The translations under genes were made by a program, and so were the position numbers. A stretch of 55,858 nt of DNA from WRIS01 sp050945135 (GTDB lineage: Bacteria > Actinomycetota > Coriobacteriia > Coriobacteriales > Eggerthellaceae), in assembly GCA_050945135.1 (NCBI GenBank), contig JBMNSJ010000008.1, positions 1 through 55,858 of the forward strand, written 5' to 3'. How positions within the stretch are numbered: the stretch's first letter is position 1; every line of letters starts with the position of its first letter. The notes below the pieces were generated by a model. It was not told the DNA's origin, did not search any database, and was given only the letters and a program-made list of their open reading frames with translations. This document shows, one piece after another, positions 17,535-25,779 of this stretch.

Positions 17535-18719
17535 ATGAGTTCAATCAGAACACTTGAAGATGCCCATGTAGAAGGCAAGCGTGTACTGCTTCGCGTCGAC
17601 TTTAATGTTCCGCTTGATAAAGGGCAAGTAAGCGATGATACGCGTATACGCGCTGCGCTTCCCACCATCACATTTCTTCGCGAACATGGCGCTAAGATAA
17701 TCATTATCAGCCATCTGGGTAGACCGGAAGGTATTGGCTATGAAGAAAAATACTCTTTGGCGCCCGTTGCTGCTTATCTTTCAGAAATTATTGGCGAGCA
17801 AGTGCTCTTTGCTGCCGATGGCGTTGGCTCACAAGCAAAGGAACTCAGCAGCTCACTAGAGAATGGGCAGATACTCATGCTTGAGAATTTGCGCTTCGAT
17901 AAGCGTGAGAAGAAAAACGATCCCGAGTTTTGCAAAGATCTTGCATCTTTGGGTGAGATGTATGTTGACGATGCTTTCGGTGTTGCCCATCGTGCACACG
18001 CTTCAGTATGCGGACTCGCAAAGCTGCTTCCTTCGTATGGAGGATACCTTCTGGTGCGAGAGGTTGATACATTACAAGAAATGCTTGAGCAGCCTAAGCG
18101 TCCTTTTGTGGCTATATTGGGTGGATCTAAGGTGTCGGACAAAATTAAGGTGATTGATGCTCTTATCGACACATGCGACACGCTTATCGTTGGTGGAGGT
18201 ATGTGTTTTACCTTCTTGCTCGCACTCGGCTACCAGGTCGGATCTTCGCTGCAAGAGAAAGATCTTGTAGAGTCGTGTAAGCAGATGATTGATAAAGCGC
18301 AAAAAGCAGGCGTAGCACTTCTTTTGCCTGTTGATGTGAGGGCCGCTGATAAGTTCGCTGAAGATGCACATTGCGTAGAGGTACCAGTATCAGCTATCCC
18401 TGATGATATGATGGGACTTGATATCGGTCCTGAGACAGAAAAGCTCTATGAGCAAGCTATTGCAAAGGCTCATACTGTTTTCTGGAATGGTCCAATGGGC
18501 GTCTTTGAGATGCCCGCTTTTGAGTCTGGCACCAAGAAAGTAGCCGAAGCGGTTGCAGCAAATGAAGCTTGTGACTCTATTATTGGCGGAGGAGACAGCG
18601 TTGCGGCTGTAAATAAGTTCGGTTTAGCTGATAAGATGAGCTTTATTTCTACCGGTGGAGGAGCCTCAATGGAGCTTGTGCAAGGAGAAAAGCTTCCTGG
18701 TGTAGAAGTGCTTCGGTAA
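17535..18719 (+). CDS. pgk: phosphoglycerate kinase
   Basis: It transfers phosphate from 1,3-bisphosphoglycerate to ADP, the first ATP-forming step of glycolysis. The 394-residue protein has the signature KRVLLRVDFNVPL near its start, SHLGRP, the hinge and nucleotide-binding segments LGGSKVSDK and FWNGPMGVFE, and the C-terminal STGGGASMELVQG. The ATG at 17535 is preferred over an in-frame GTG at 17520 because GAAGGG (17522-17527) is correctly placed before it and SSIRTLEDA matches homologues. It follows gap and is followed by tpiA after 35 bases. Confidence 0.96.
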   Translation: MSSIRTLEDAHVEGKRVLLRVDFNVPLDKGQVSDDTRIRAALPTITFLREHGAKIIIISHLGRPEGIGYEEKYSLAPVAAYLSEIIGEQVLFAADGVGSQAKELSSSLENGQILMLENLRFDKREKKNDPEFCKDLASLGEMYVDDAFGVAHRAHASVCGLAKLLPSYGGYLLVREVDTLQEMLEQPKRPFVAILGGSKVSDKIKVIDALIDTCDTLIVGGGMCFTFLLALGYQVGSSLQEKDLVESCKQMIDKAQKAGVALLLPVDVRAADKFAEDAHCVEVPVSAIPDDMMGLDIGPETEKLYEQAIAKAHTVFWNGPMGVFEMPAFESGTKKVAEAVAANEACDSIIGGGDSVAAVNKFGLADKMSFISTGGGASMELVQGEKLPGVEVLR

Positions 18720-18754
18720 GACCTACTATCAACTCTGTAGAAAAGGAGTATGGC

Positions 18755-19522
18755 ATGACAAGAAAACCAATGATGGCAGGAAACTGGAAGATGAATAATG
18801 CGATTGTTGAGACAGTCGTACTCACACAAGATCTTGCAAATCAATATCGACATTCGTGGGATGCTGTCGATGTTGTTATCTGCCCACCCTACATAGATCT
18901 TAAGCCAGCTCTCACCGTATTTGAGTTTGACAAGATTAAAATTAAAGTTGCTGCCCAAAATGTGTTTTGGGAGGAAAAGGGTGCTTTTACAGGAGAGATA
19001 TCAGTTCCTATGCTCAAAGAGATTGGTTGCAGCTATGCCATTGTTGGGCACTCCGAGCGTCGTGAGATATTTTGGGAAACAGACGAGATGGTTAACAAGA
19101 AAGTAAAAGCTTTACGTGCTGGTGGATTAGGTGCCATTGTATGCGTTGGAGAATCCTTAGCGGTTCGAGACGAAGGTACGACGCTCGACTATATTCGAGC
19201 ACAAGTGAAGGCTGCCTTTGCCGGTGTGGATTCTCAAGATATGCGTGAGTGCGTGGTGGCCTATGAGCCCATTTGGGCAATTGGAACAGGTCGCACAGCA
19301 ACACCCGAGCAGGCTGAAGAAGCGTGCGCTTCCATCCGTAAGACCTTAGCTGAGATAGCCGATGGACAAACCGCAGATCAGATGAGAATACTCTACGGTG
19401 GGTCAATGAATCCCGGTAATGTAGAGGCCTTGATTGCTCAAGAAAATATTGATGGTGGGCTTGTAGGGGGAGCAAGTCTTGACGCAAAAAGCTTCGTGCA
19501 GCTTATCGAAGCTTGCGTATAA
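18755..19522 (+). CDS. tpiA: triosephosphate isomerase
   Basis: It interconverts dihydroxyacetone phosphate and glyceraldehyde-3-phosphate. The 255-residue TIM barrel shows the substrate lysine in MAGNWKMN, the catalytic histidine in AIVGHSERR and the catalytic glutamate in VAYEPIWAIGTGRTA, followed by the phosphate loop ILYGGSMNPGN. AAAAGGAG lies just before the ATG. It sits between pgk and gpmI in the same direction with short gaps, consistent with one glycolytic operon. Confidence 0.97.
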   Translation: MTRKPMMAGNWKMNNAIVETVVLTQDLANQYRHSWDAVDVVICPPYIDLKPALTVFEFDKIKIKVAAQNVFWEEKGAFTGEISVPMLKEIGCSYAIVGHSERREIFWETDEMVNKKVKALRAGGLGAIVCVGESLAVRDEGTTLDYIRAQVKAAFAGVDSQDMRECVVAYEPIWAIGTGRTATPEQAEEACASIRKTLAEIADGQTADQMRILYGGSMNPGNVEALIAQENIDGGLVGGASLDAKSFVQLIEACV

Positions 19523-19552
19523 GTAAATAACTTGTCTGACAGGAGGCATTTT

Positions 19553-21088
19553 TTGAATCTCCCTTTTGCTCTTATCATTATGGATGGTTATGGGCTTGAA
19601 GAGCCTAGCGCCGGAAATGCTATTTCATTAGCTAAAACGCCGTGTCTTGATGAGGTTTTTGAATCTTATCCTTGGGTAACACTTGAAGCTTCCGGAGAAG
19701 CGGTTGGCTTGCCTTCAGGGCAGATGGGAAACTCCGAAGTTGGTCATCTCAATATCGGTGCAGGAAGAGTGGTCTATCAAGAGCTTAGCCGTATCAACAG
19801 GGCCTGCCAAGATGGTTCTCTCGCAGAAAACAAAGTTATCAATGCAGCTTTTGAAGACGCCCGAAAGCCTGGCGCTGTGCTTCACCTCATGGGATTGCTC
19901 TCAGATGGGGGAGTTCACTCAAGCAATGAGCATTTGAATGCCTTGCTGCGTCACGCAAAGGACAGGGGGGTTGAACAAGTTTTAGTCCATTGCTTCATGG
20001 ACGGACGCGATGTTCCTCCTTCGAGCGGTATTGAGTATGTTCGCGAGCTTCTTGTTTTGCTTGACGAAATCAACAGTGAAAGTTTCCATGCGAGCATAGG
20101 AAGTATTTCTGGTCGATATTATGCAATGGACCGAGACAATCGCTGGGATAGGGTAGAGAAGGCCTACGATGCATTGGTGTATGCTTCTCCAGCCACCAAT
20201 GAGCTTCCCCTTGAATTTATGCAGAGTTCCTATGATAAAGGCGTAACCGATGAGTTCATCGTTCCTGCAGCATTTCAAAAACGCGGCATCATCGACGGAG
20301 ATTCTGTCCTGTTCTTCAATTTCCGCCCTGATCGCGCACGAGAAATTACTCGCGCTCTCGTTGACGAAAGCTTTAGCGGATTTGAAAGAAAGAAGAGAAT
20401 AGCGCTTTCCTTTGTGTGTTTGACCGAGTATGACCCAAACATTAACGCGCCCGTGGCATTTGAGAAAGAGTTTCCTGAAAATGTTCTTGCTGACGTGATA
20501 TCGCAAGCTGGCTTGCGTCAGTATCATATCGCCGAAACCGAAAAATACGCCCACGTGACTTTCTTTTTAAATGGAGGCATCGAGGAAGCAAAAGTAGCCG
20601 AAGAGCGTGTTCTCATCCCTAGTCCCAAAGTTGCTACCTATGATTTGCAGCCTGAAATGAGCGAACCTCAAGTTGCCAAGGTGCTTTCGGAAGCAATACA
20701 AAACAATGCCTCTGACATCTATATTGTTAACTTTGCTAACTGCGATATGGTTGGACACACCGGCTCAATACCAGCAGCAGTGAAGGCGGTTGAGGCGGTA
20801 GATCAGGGAGTTTGTGAAGTACTTAGTGCACTAAAAAAGCAACAAGGCATAGCTTTGCTAACTGCAGATCACGGTAATGCTGACAAAATGCTTGATGAGA
20901 CTGGCGAGCCATTTACTGCTCATACAACCGCACTGGTGCCCTTAGTTTTAATAGATTTTACCGGTGAAAAACGTTCTTTAGTTCAGTTGGATGATGCTAG
21001 CCTAGGAAATATTGCGCCAACAATACTTGAAATTGTAGGCCTTCAACAGCCTGAAGAAATGACGAAAAAAAGTATTCTTGCAAAGTAG
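19553..21088 (+). CDS. gpmI: 2,3-bisphosphoglycerate-independent phosphoglycerate mutase
   Basis: It converts 3-phosphoglycerate to 2-phosphoglycerate using two manganese ions and a phosphoserine. The 511-residue protein starts LNLPFALIIMDGYG with the first metal aspartate; the catalytic serine is S61 in QMGNSEVGHLNIGAG; later metal ligands are in NCDMVGH and ADHGNADKM. The TTG at 19553 is taken as start because AGGAGG (19541-19546) lies six bases before it; an upstream in-frame start at 19532 would precede that site. It ends the glycolytic series. Enolase is not in this window. Confidence 0.95.
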   Translation: MNLPFALIIMDGYGLEEPSAGNAISLAKTPCLDEVFESYPWVTLEASGEAVGLPSGQMGNSEVGHLNIGAGRVVYQELSRINRACQDGSLAENKVINAAFEDARKPGAVLHLMGLLSDGGVHSSNEHLNALLRHAKDRGVEQVLVHCFMDGRDVPPSSGIEYVRELLVLLDEINSESFHASIGSISGRYYAMDRDNRWDRVEKAYDALVYASPATNELPLEFMQSSYDKGVTDEFIVPAAFQKRGIIDGDSVLFFNFRPDRAREITRALVDESFSGFERKKRIALSFVCLTEYDPNINAPVAFEKEFPENVLADVISQAGLRQYHIAETEKYAHVTFFLNGGIEEAKVAEERVLIPSPKVATYDLQPEMSEPQVAKVLSEAIQNNASDIYIVNFANCDMVGHTGSIPAAVKAVEAVDQGVCEVLSALKKQQGIALLTADHGNADKMLDETGEPFTAHTTALVPLVLIDFTGEKRSLVQLDDASLGNIAPTILEIVGLQQPEEMTKKSILAK

Positions 21089-21107
21089 AGCCATGCGCAG
21101 TTATAAT
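21078..21107 (+). promoter_or_regulatory. promoter of secG
   Basis: TTGCAA (21078-21083) and TATAAT (21102-21107) are 18 bases apart, one of the better matches to a housekeeping promoter in the window. It overlaps the last codons of gpmI, so secG can be made independently of the glycolytic genes. Confidence 0.6.
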
Positions 21108-21161
21108 GTCTTACTTGTGTAAACACGCTATTACTATGCGGCATTAGAGGAGAAGATAGTT

Positions 21162-21413
21162 TTGAGCCCTTTATTAATCATAACCCTGATTTTGCTTGTT
21201 GTTTCAGGTGCCGGACTCATCGTTTTTATTTTGCTTCACTCGGGCAAAGGAACGGGAATCTCTGACATGCTTTCAAGCTCAGTCTATTCAACGCAGACTG
21301 GCACAAGCATCGTTGAGAAGAATCTCGATCGAATAACGATTATTTTTGCTGCCATCTTTTTGATCTCGCTTATAGTGCTCATGATCATTTATCCGCAGGG
21401 CACAATTCAGTAG
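21162..21413 (+). CDS. secG: preprotein translocase subunit SecG
   Basis: The 83-residue protein has two hydrophobic helices (about 3-24 and 56-78) joined by a glycine- and serine-rich loop (HSGKGTGISDMLSSS), the classic SecG layout. SecG is the small third subunit of the SecYEG channel. The TTG start follows GAGGAGAAG. Its place behind glycolytic genes is common in Gram-positive bacteria. Confidence 0.93.
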   Translation: MSPLLIITLILLVVSGAGLIVFILLHSGKGTGISDMLSSSVYSTQTGTSIVEKNLDRITIIFAAIFLISLIVLMIIYPQGTIQ

Positions 21414-21432
21414 TTTTGTAGCAAAATTCTTC

Positions 21433-21460
21433 TTTACGAACTGTAATTGTTTGGTAGAAT
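21433..21460 (+). promoter_or_regulatory. promoter of tRNA-Leu
   Basis: TTTACG (21433-21438) and TAGAAT (21455-21460) are 16 bases apart and lie about 33 bases before the mature tRNA 5' end. The -10 box is good and the -35 box is moderate. Confidence 0.45.
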
Positions 21461-21493
21461 AGCTACTGCTGTCTTTGAGAGAAGAAGCATTTC

Positions 21494-21582
21494 GTCGGAG
21501 TGGTGGAACGGCAGACACGCTAGCTTGAGGTGCTAGTGCCTAATTTACAGGTGTGCGGGTTCAAATCCCGCCTCCGACACCA
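21494..21582 (+). tRNA. tRNA-Leu (GAG)
   Basis: The acceptor stem GTCGGAG pairs with CTCCGAC, with discriminator A and encoded CCA at 21580-21582. The anticodon stem CTAGC/GCTAG encloses the loop TTGAGGT, so the anticodon is GAG. A long variable arm, typical of class II tRNAs such as leucine, and the T-loop GGTTCAAATCC are present. Confidence 0.95.
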
Positions 21583-21620
21583 AAATAGCTGAGTACATCG
21601 ATGTACTCAGCTATTTTGGT
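21579..21620 (+). terminator. 42-nt perfect palindrome at the end of tRNA-Leu
   Basis: The sequence from 21579 to 21620 is a perfect palindrome centred on CG at 21599-21600. Its left arm begins with the ACCA end of the tRNA and its right arm ends TTTTGGT. It is probably the terminator of the tRNA transcript. Because the CCA end is inside the stem, 3' processing has to open or cut the hairpin. Confidence 0.7.
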
Positions 21621-21668
21621 ATTATGGACAAGGAAATCGAAGCAAATCTGAGGGAGGAGATTACTTAT

Positions 21669-22577
21669 ATGGCGCCACATATGACCCTATCAAAGCCCCC
21701 CGTATCTTCTCGTAGCGCTTCGATTAAACGAGTATTGTGGATAGTTCTTTTCCTCAACCTAGGTGTTGCTGCAGCAAAATACCTATATGGTGCGATGACC
21801 GGATCAACTTCTATGCAGGCAGACGGTATTCATTCTGTCTTTGATTCCGCAGGTAACGTAGTTGGTCTGATTGGAATTGCCCTTGCTGCTAAACCCGCTG
21901 ACGCAGATCATCCTTATGGACATTCAAAATTTGAAACCTATGCAAGTTTGGTGATAGGAGTTTTACTCCTACTCGCAGCATTTGAGGTTGGAAGCTCAGC
22001 TATAGGAAAACTTGTATCTGGAGTTTATGCCGTTGAGGTTACGCCTATCTCGTTCGTGGTGATGATTGTGACGCTCATTATTAATATCAGTGTGAGTTTC
22101 TACGAGCGAGCAAAGAGCCGAGTATTAACAAGCGAAGTACTACGCGCTGATGCAAATCACACGCTTTCAGACGCTTTCGTCTCTGGTGGCGTTATTGTTG
22201 GATTAGTTTTTGTAAGTTTGGGCTTTCCGGTCGCAGATCCTATCATGGCGCTTCTCGTGATGGTTGCCATCTTATTCACAGCAGTTGATGTGTTTAGACA
22301 AGGCCTAAGGACGTTATCGGATCGCGTGCGGATTCCTGAAGAAGAACTATTTGACCTCGTTACAAGTTTTTCTGAGGTTGAGAATGCTCACCATATTCGA
22401 ACCCGAGGAACCGAAAGCGAAGTCTACGTTGATCTTCATGTACTCGTTTCTCCGGCTATGAGTGTGAGTGATGCTCATGGCTTAAGCGAGAAAATCGAAA
22501 AGAGAATCTCACAAGACTACCCACAAGTTATTGAAACACTCATCCATATCGAACCTAACGATGGGCACATAGACTGA
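21669..22577 (+). CDS. cation diffusion facilitator transporter
   Basis: CDF proteins export divalent metals (Zn, Mn, Fe, Co) by proton exchange. This 302-residue protein has about six helices. Metal-site residues are visible in HPYGHSKFE and in RADANHTLSDAF, and a cytoplasmic C-terminal domain has HHIRTRGTESEVYVDLHV. The ATG at 21669 is chosen because GGAGGAG precedes it by nine bases; an ATG at 21624 has only the tRNA terminator hairpin before it. The metal cannot be told from sequence alone. It is followed after 19 bases by a HAD phosphatase. Confidence 0.9.
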   Translation: MAPHMTLSKPPVSSRSASIKRVLWIVLFLNLGVAAAKYLYGAMTGSTSMQADGIHSVFDSAGNVVGLIGIALAAKPADADHPYGHSKFETYASLVIGVLLLLAAFEVGSSAIGKLVSGVYAVEVTPISFVVMIVTLIINISVSFYERAKSRVLTSEVLRADANHTLSDAFVSGGVIVGLVFVSLGFPVADPIMALLVMVAILFTAVDVFRQGLRTLSDRVRIPEEELFDLVTSFSEVENAHHIRTRGTESEVYVDLHVLVSPAMSVSDAHGLSEKIEKRISQDYPQVIETLIHIEPNDGHID

Positions 22578-22596
22578 CAGAAATAGTGAGATAGTA

Positions 22597-23304
22597 ATGA
22601 TAAAAGCTATATTTTTTGACGTGGGCTCAACCTTAATTGACGCAAATCCAGATATCGATGGCGTCTTCTATGAAAAAGCGCGCGCACGTGGTCACCAGAT
22701 TGATTCTCAGACCGTAAGTGCCCATCTTGATACAGTAAACCGCTTTTATGAAAAAGAGTACCTGAAAGATGGTGATTTCTGGTGTTCGCCTGAAGGTTCG
22801 GTAGAGATGTATTTAGAAATGTATCGCTACCTTGCACATCTAGTAGGCTTAGAACAAGATGCAGATGGGATAGCTCAAGATGTACACGATGCTTATCTGA
22901 AACCGGAGTATTGGAAGGTCTATTCTGATGTGCCTGGCTGCTTGAAAGCGCTTAAGAAAAGACATTACCAAGTAGGAGTTGTATCAAATTGGGCGCCAAA
23001 CCTAGAGAATCTTTTGCGTGGTTTGGGGCTAGTTCCTTATTTTGACGAAATTATCTCCTCGGCAAATGTGGGTTATCGAAAGCCAGATCCGGTGATATTT
23101 ACTTTGTTGCTAGAGAAGTTAAACCTTAAGCCAAACGAAGTGCTTCATGTGGGAGATAGAGTCGATGCTGATGGCATAGGGGCACGTTGTGCTGGAATAG
23201 AACCTATCATCATCGACAGAACAGCTCGAGGTGTTGACGAGGGATATTTGCAGATACAGTGTCTCGATGAACTTCTTTTACTAATCGATGACCTGCGCAT
23301 CTAA
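22597..23304 (+). CDS. HAD-superfamily hydrolase
   Basis: The 235-residue protein has the haloacid-dehalogenase fold: motif I FFDVGSTL with the nucleophile aspartate, motif II VVSNW, motif III lysine in GYRKPDP, and motif IV HVGDRVDADGIGA. A helical cap (about 20-100) lies between motifs I and II. In motif I the second acid is replaced by glycine, as in dehalogenase-like and some phosphatase members. It is probably a small-molecule phosphatase, but the substrate is unknown. It likely shares a transcript with the CDF transporter. Confidence 0.85.
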   Translation: MIKAIFFDVGSTLIDANPDIDGVFYEKARARGHQIDSQTVSAHLDTVNRFYEKEYLKDGDFWCSPEGSVEMYLEMYRYLAHLVGLEQDADGIAQDVHDAYLKPEYWKVYSDVPGCLKALKKRHYQVGVVSNWAPNLENLLRGLGLVPYFDEIISSANVGYRKPDPVIFTLLLEKLNLKPNEVLHVGDRVDADGIGARCAGIEPIIIDRTARGVDEGYLQIQCLDELLLLIDDLRI

Positions 23305-23337
23305 TGTTCGTCAAATGAGAACATGACGAAATAGGGG

Positions 23338-23343
23338 TATACT
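23338..23343 (+). promoter_or_regulatory. -10 box of Nudix gene
   Basis: TATACT lies 32 bases before the GTG start at 23376. An inverted repeat TGTTC/GAACA sits around 23304-23322, close to where the -35 box would be, and could be an operator. The -35 match itself is poor. Confidence 0.4.
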
Positions 23344-23375
23344 GTCATAAACCAGAAATGAAAAAGGTGGAATAC

Positions 23376-23831
23376 GTGTCGAGCGAAAAAGCAATCATAA
23401 CAGTACTATGCATGATTTGGCGCAACGATGAGATGCTCCTCCAGAATCGTATCGCGGAGAACTGGCCGGGAGTTACCTTTCCGGGAGGACATGTTGAACC
23501 CCTCGAATCCTTTGTTGAGGCTGTAAAACGCGAAATGAAGGAGGAGACTGGTCTCACCATTGCTAATCCGCGTTTGTGCGGCGTTAAGCAGTATCAATCT
23601 GATAACGATGAGCGCTATGTCGTACTCCTCTTTAAGACCAACGAATTTAGTGGGGAAGTGGTATCTTCGCGTGAGGGCGAAATGATGTGGGTAAAACGAG
23701 ATGAGATAGATGCTTACCCAATCGCTCCAGATTTTAAAGAGCTCTTAAAGGTAGTAGACAGCAACGAATATCAAGAGCTTATTTACAGGCCTGAAGTAGC
23801 TGATATACATCAGCGAATCGAGCTCTATTAA
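23376..23831 (+). CDS. Nudix hydrolase, MutT-like
   Basis: Nudix enzymes hydrolyse nucleoside diphosphates linked to another group. The complete Nudix box is visible: GGHVEPLESFVEAVKREM followed by KEETG, matching GX5EX7REUXEEXGU. The protein has 151 residues from the GTG at 23376, which has AAGGTGG five bases before it; an ATG at 23358 would add six residues but has no ribosome site. The type resembles 8-oxo-dGTP diphosphatases, but the substrate is not certain. It stands alone before two tRNA genes on the other strand. Confidence 0.88.
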   Translation: MSSEKAIITVLCMIWRNDEMLLQNRIAENWPGVTFPGGHVEPLESFVEAVKREMKEETGLTIANPRLCGVKQYQSDNDERYVVLLFKTNEFSGEVVSSREGEMMWVKRDEIDAYPIAPDFKELLKVVDSNEYQELIYRPEVADIHQRIELY

Positions 23832-23874
23832 GAATCTCTGCTAAGGGTTTATCTCTTTGTGTAAGAGAGGAGTT

Positions 23875-23948
23875 TGGAGGCGACGCCCGGATTCGAACCG
23901 GGGATAAAGGCTTTGCAGGCCTCTGCCTTACCACTTGGCCACGTCGCC
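23875..23948 (-). tRNA. tRNA-Cys (GCA)
   Basis: On the minus strand, acceptor GGCGACG pairs with CGTCGCC, discriminator T, encoded CCA. The anticodon loop CTGCAAA gives GCA. T-arm CCCGGTTCGAATCCGGG is complete. Confidence 0.95.
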
Positions 23949-24009
23949 ATAAAATACTTTTCAGAAAAAAGCCGGTCAAATGTGGTGATTGACCGGCTCC
24001 TAATTTCTC

Positions 24010-24085
<76 letters not shown>

Positions 24086-24240
24086 AACGCAAGGAAATAC
24101 TCTACTAAAAGCTTTGAGTAGACGCAAGTCTTTTCTTGAAAAACCGCCAAATTAGATGAGTGGAGGTAAAATAAATTAATACTTTTATCCCATGAGCTAC
24201 TCTGCTAAACTATCATACGCTGTCGATCAAGCAGCTAATC

Positions 24241-24315
24241 GGGCGATTAGCTCAGCGGGAGAGCACTGCCTCGACACGGCAGGGGTCACTGGTTCAATCC
24301 CAGTATCGCCCACCA
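24241..24315 (+). tRNA. tRNA-Val (GAC)
   Basis: Acceptor GGGCGAT pairs with ATCGCCC, discriminator A, encoded CCA at 24313-24315. Anticodon stem CTGCC/GGCAG encloses TCGACAC, so the anticodon is GAC. A weak -10 box (TAAACT, 24206-24211) lies upstream. Confidence 0.95.
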
Positions 24316-24323
24316 TGAACACT

Positions 24324-24352
24324 AGGTCAGGCCGTTATTGCCTGACCTTTTT
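24324..24352 (+). terminator. terminator of tRNA-Val
   Basis: AGGTCAGGC (24324-24332) pairs with GCCTGACCT (24340-24348), followed by TTTTT. A standard factor-independent terminator. Confidence 0.9.
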
Positions 24353-24358
24353 CAGTTC

Positions 24359-24426
24359 CATGCAGACCCTTGGCACCAGAAGTGGCGCCAAACTCGAGAC
24401 CGAAAGGTCTTAGCCGCCTTTGCATG
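24359..24426 (+). ncRNA. possible structured RNA, three-way junction
   Basis: The 413 bases from 24353 to 24765 hold no gene I can support. Just after the tRNA terminator, CATGCA (24359-24364) pairs with TGCATG (24421-24426). Inside lie two hairpins: 24371-24390, TGGCACC with GTGGCGCCA around AGAA and one mismatch, and 24397-24410, AGACC-GAAA-GGTCT with a GNRA loop. The whole can fold as a compact three-way junction. I match it to no known RNA family, and it has no obvious promoter or following gene. Confidence 0.3.
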
Positions 24427-24461
24427 TCGCGCAAAACCTGCCACATATGTCATCAAACCTC

Positions 24462-24563
24462 GATAGTGCGTGAAATTTTTTGTGTCCAGTTGTCACGTAT
24501 GAATAAAACCAAAGGTTAGACCTGTTTCCTGTACTTCACACGTCATCCAATTTGCGCACTATC
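24462..24563. repeat. 102-bp element with terminal inverted repeats (MITE-like)
   Basis: GATAGTGCG (24462-24470) and CGCACTATC (24555-24563) are perfect inverted repeats bounding 102 bases, and similarity continues inward loosely (AAATT on both sides). There is no coding capacity and no clear target-site duplication. It may be a miniature inverted-repeat element or a remnant of a larger one. Between it and the next gene (24564-24765) nothing else is recognised. Confidence 0.35.
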
Positions 24564-24765
24564 AAGAATTCTTGCCACGGTAGGCTTTAAAAAGGTGACT
24601 ACCGTTTGAATGAGTTAATCATGCTAAGGCGAGCTATTAAGGCTTCTCTACTACATCGACAATGAGCTTGTCGAGAGCCTAAAGTGCGCATAGATTTCTG
24701 GCATTTCAGTTTCGTAGGTAATAATGTGTTTGCTTATGCGGTTTTGATGAGCTGCGTGGGTGCAG

Positions 24766-25539
24766 CTATTGGTACATGCGGATACCTACATAAATTGCAT
24801 CGCTTGGTAAGCCGTCAACAGAGTAAACCTCAGACAGGGCACAGGCTGATATTCTCCAATTGTAGCCAACATCACCGATGACGACACTTCCAGCTTGGAA
24901 GGTGTTTCCTGCATTGTCGACACCTGCTTCACCCATGCTTGACTCGGCAAGACCTTGTTGAGCTATTGCATTTTGGATTGCCGTTTCGGCGCTGCCTGAG
25001 GTGAAGTCAGCGTAGCGTGTGGTCATGTCGATGTAACCGGATCTACCAACCGTTAGACGCCAAGAACCATTAAGTAGGCGTGCTGCGTCTGAGCTCGAAA
25101 GATTAGAAACGCCTTGACTATACATGAGACCAGCGTCAACAACCGATATACCTTCAGGTAATCGTATGATATCGAGGCCAGCACCTTCCGCATTTGCGGA
25201 GTTAAGGTCATAAATAGTAAAGCCAGCATCGGCATATACACCCATAATAGATGCGTCATCTAGTCCAACCAAAGACGGGAGGATGGGAGTACCATAATCC
25301 ACTTCTCGAGCAAGATTTTCCTGTGTGGCTTCTATTTCGCGCTGAGGAGCATTGACCATCTCGTCGATGAAGCCAGCTAAGAAGATGACTCCGATTATGG
25401 CGCCAACAACTACAAAACCTGCCATCATAAAGCGCAAATTTCGAGGAACCTCAAAGGGACGAGATAGTGAACTTCCATCGAGGTGACGTATTGCGTTTCC
25501 GTCGTCTTCAAACTCGTTTTTTCGAGAACTAAGCTTCAT
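24766..25539 (-). CDS. membrane-anchored extracytoplasmic protein, unknown function
   Basis: The 257-residue protein has a charged N-terminus and one membrane helix at about 38-60 (MMAGFVVVGAIIGVIFLAGF), so residues from about 65 should be outside. The outer part begins with a charged helix (NAPQREIEATQENLAREVD) and then a mixed alpha-beta region with no motif I recognise; cysteine is nearly absent (one). A good CAGGAG lies before the ATG, and a minus-strand TATAAT at 25578-25573 can serve as -10 box. It diverges from the riboswitch-controlled terC, and their promoters nearly overlap. No function is assigned. Confidence 0.65.
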   Translation of the reverse strand: MKLSSRKNEFEDDGNAIRHLDGSSLSRPFEVPRNLRFMMAGFVVVGAIIGVIFLAGFIDEMVNAPQREIEATQENLAREVDYGTPILPSLVGLDDASIMGVYADAGFTIYDLNSANAEGAGLDIIRLPEGISVVDAGLMYSQGVSNLSSSDAARLLNGSWRLTVGRSGYIDMTTRYADFTSGSAETAIQNAIAQQGLAESSMGEAGVDNAGNTFQAGSVVIGDVGYNWRISACALSEVYSVDGLPSDAIYVGIRMYQ

Positions 25540-25581
25540 TGTGTAACTCCTGAGGGTTTATTTACTTCGCGCATTATAGCA

Positions 25582-25610
25582 TTGCATATCAAACTTGCTC
25601 GTGATAGGAT
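25582..25610 (+). promoter_or_regulatory. promoter of the riboswitch-terC unit
   Basis: TTGCAT (25582-25587) and TAGGAT (25605-25610) with a 17-base spacer lie directly before the riboswitch, giving a start near 25617. It is interleaved with a minus-strand TATAAT (25578-25573) for the gene at 24766-25539. Confidence 0.6.
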
Positions 25611-25613
25611 GCA

Positions 25614-25733
25614 AGTCTCCCATGGGGGAGTAGTTGGCATCAATAGATGCGATGCGTCAACATCCTGGTTCGCAAGAGCCTGGCGTATCTTAAATAATGA
25701 GACCCATGGCACAGTATTGTGCCATGGGTTTTT
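25614..25733 (+). promoter_or_regulatory. yybP-ykoY (Mn2+) riboswitch with terminator
   Basis: The leader carries the family hallmark GGGGGAGTAG (25624-25633) directly after the first strand of a closing stem, GTCTC (25615-25619), which pairs with GAGAC (25699-25703). Between them are a helix around GCATC/GATGC and the hairpin GGTTC-GCAA-GAGCC. The terminator follows: ACCCATGGCACA (25702-25713) with TGTGCCATGGGT (25718-25729) and TTTTT. The last closing-stem bases overlap the first terminator bases, so aptamer and terminator compete. Known members bind Mn2+ and turn on metal exporters or TerC proteins, which matches the gene downstream. Confidence 0.88.
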
Positions 25734-25779
25734 GCTTATAGGCACCTTAGACGAGAATGAGCAACGAAAGAGGCTAGAT

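Noticed and set aside
24641..24695. Possible transposase relic (peptide YYIDNELVESLK) in the gene-free stretch
   Set aside because: The open frame is very short and the match to any transposase is not convincing.
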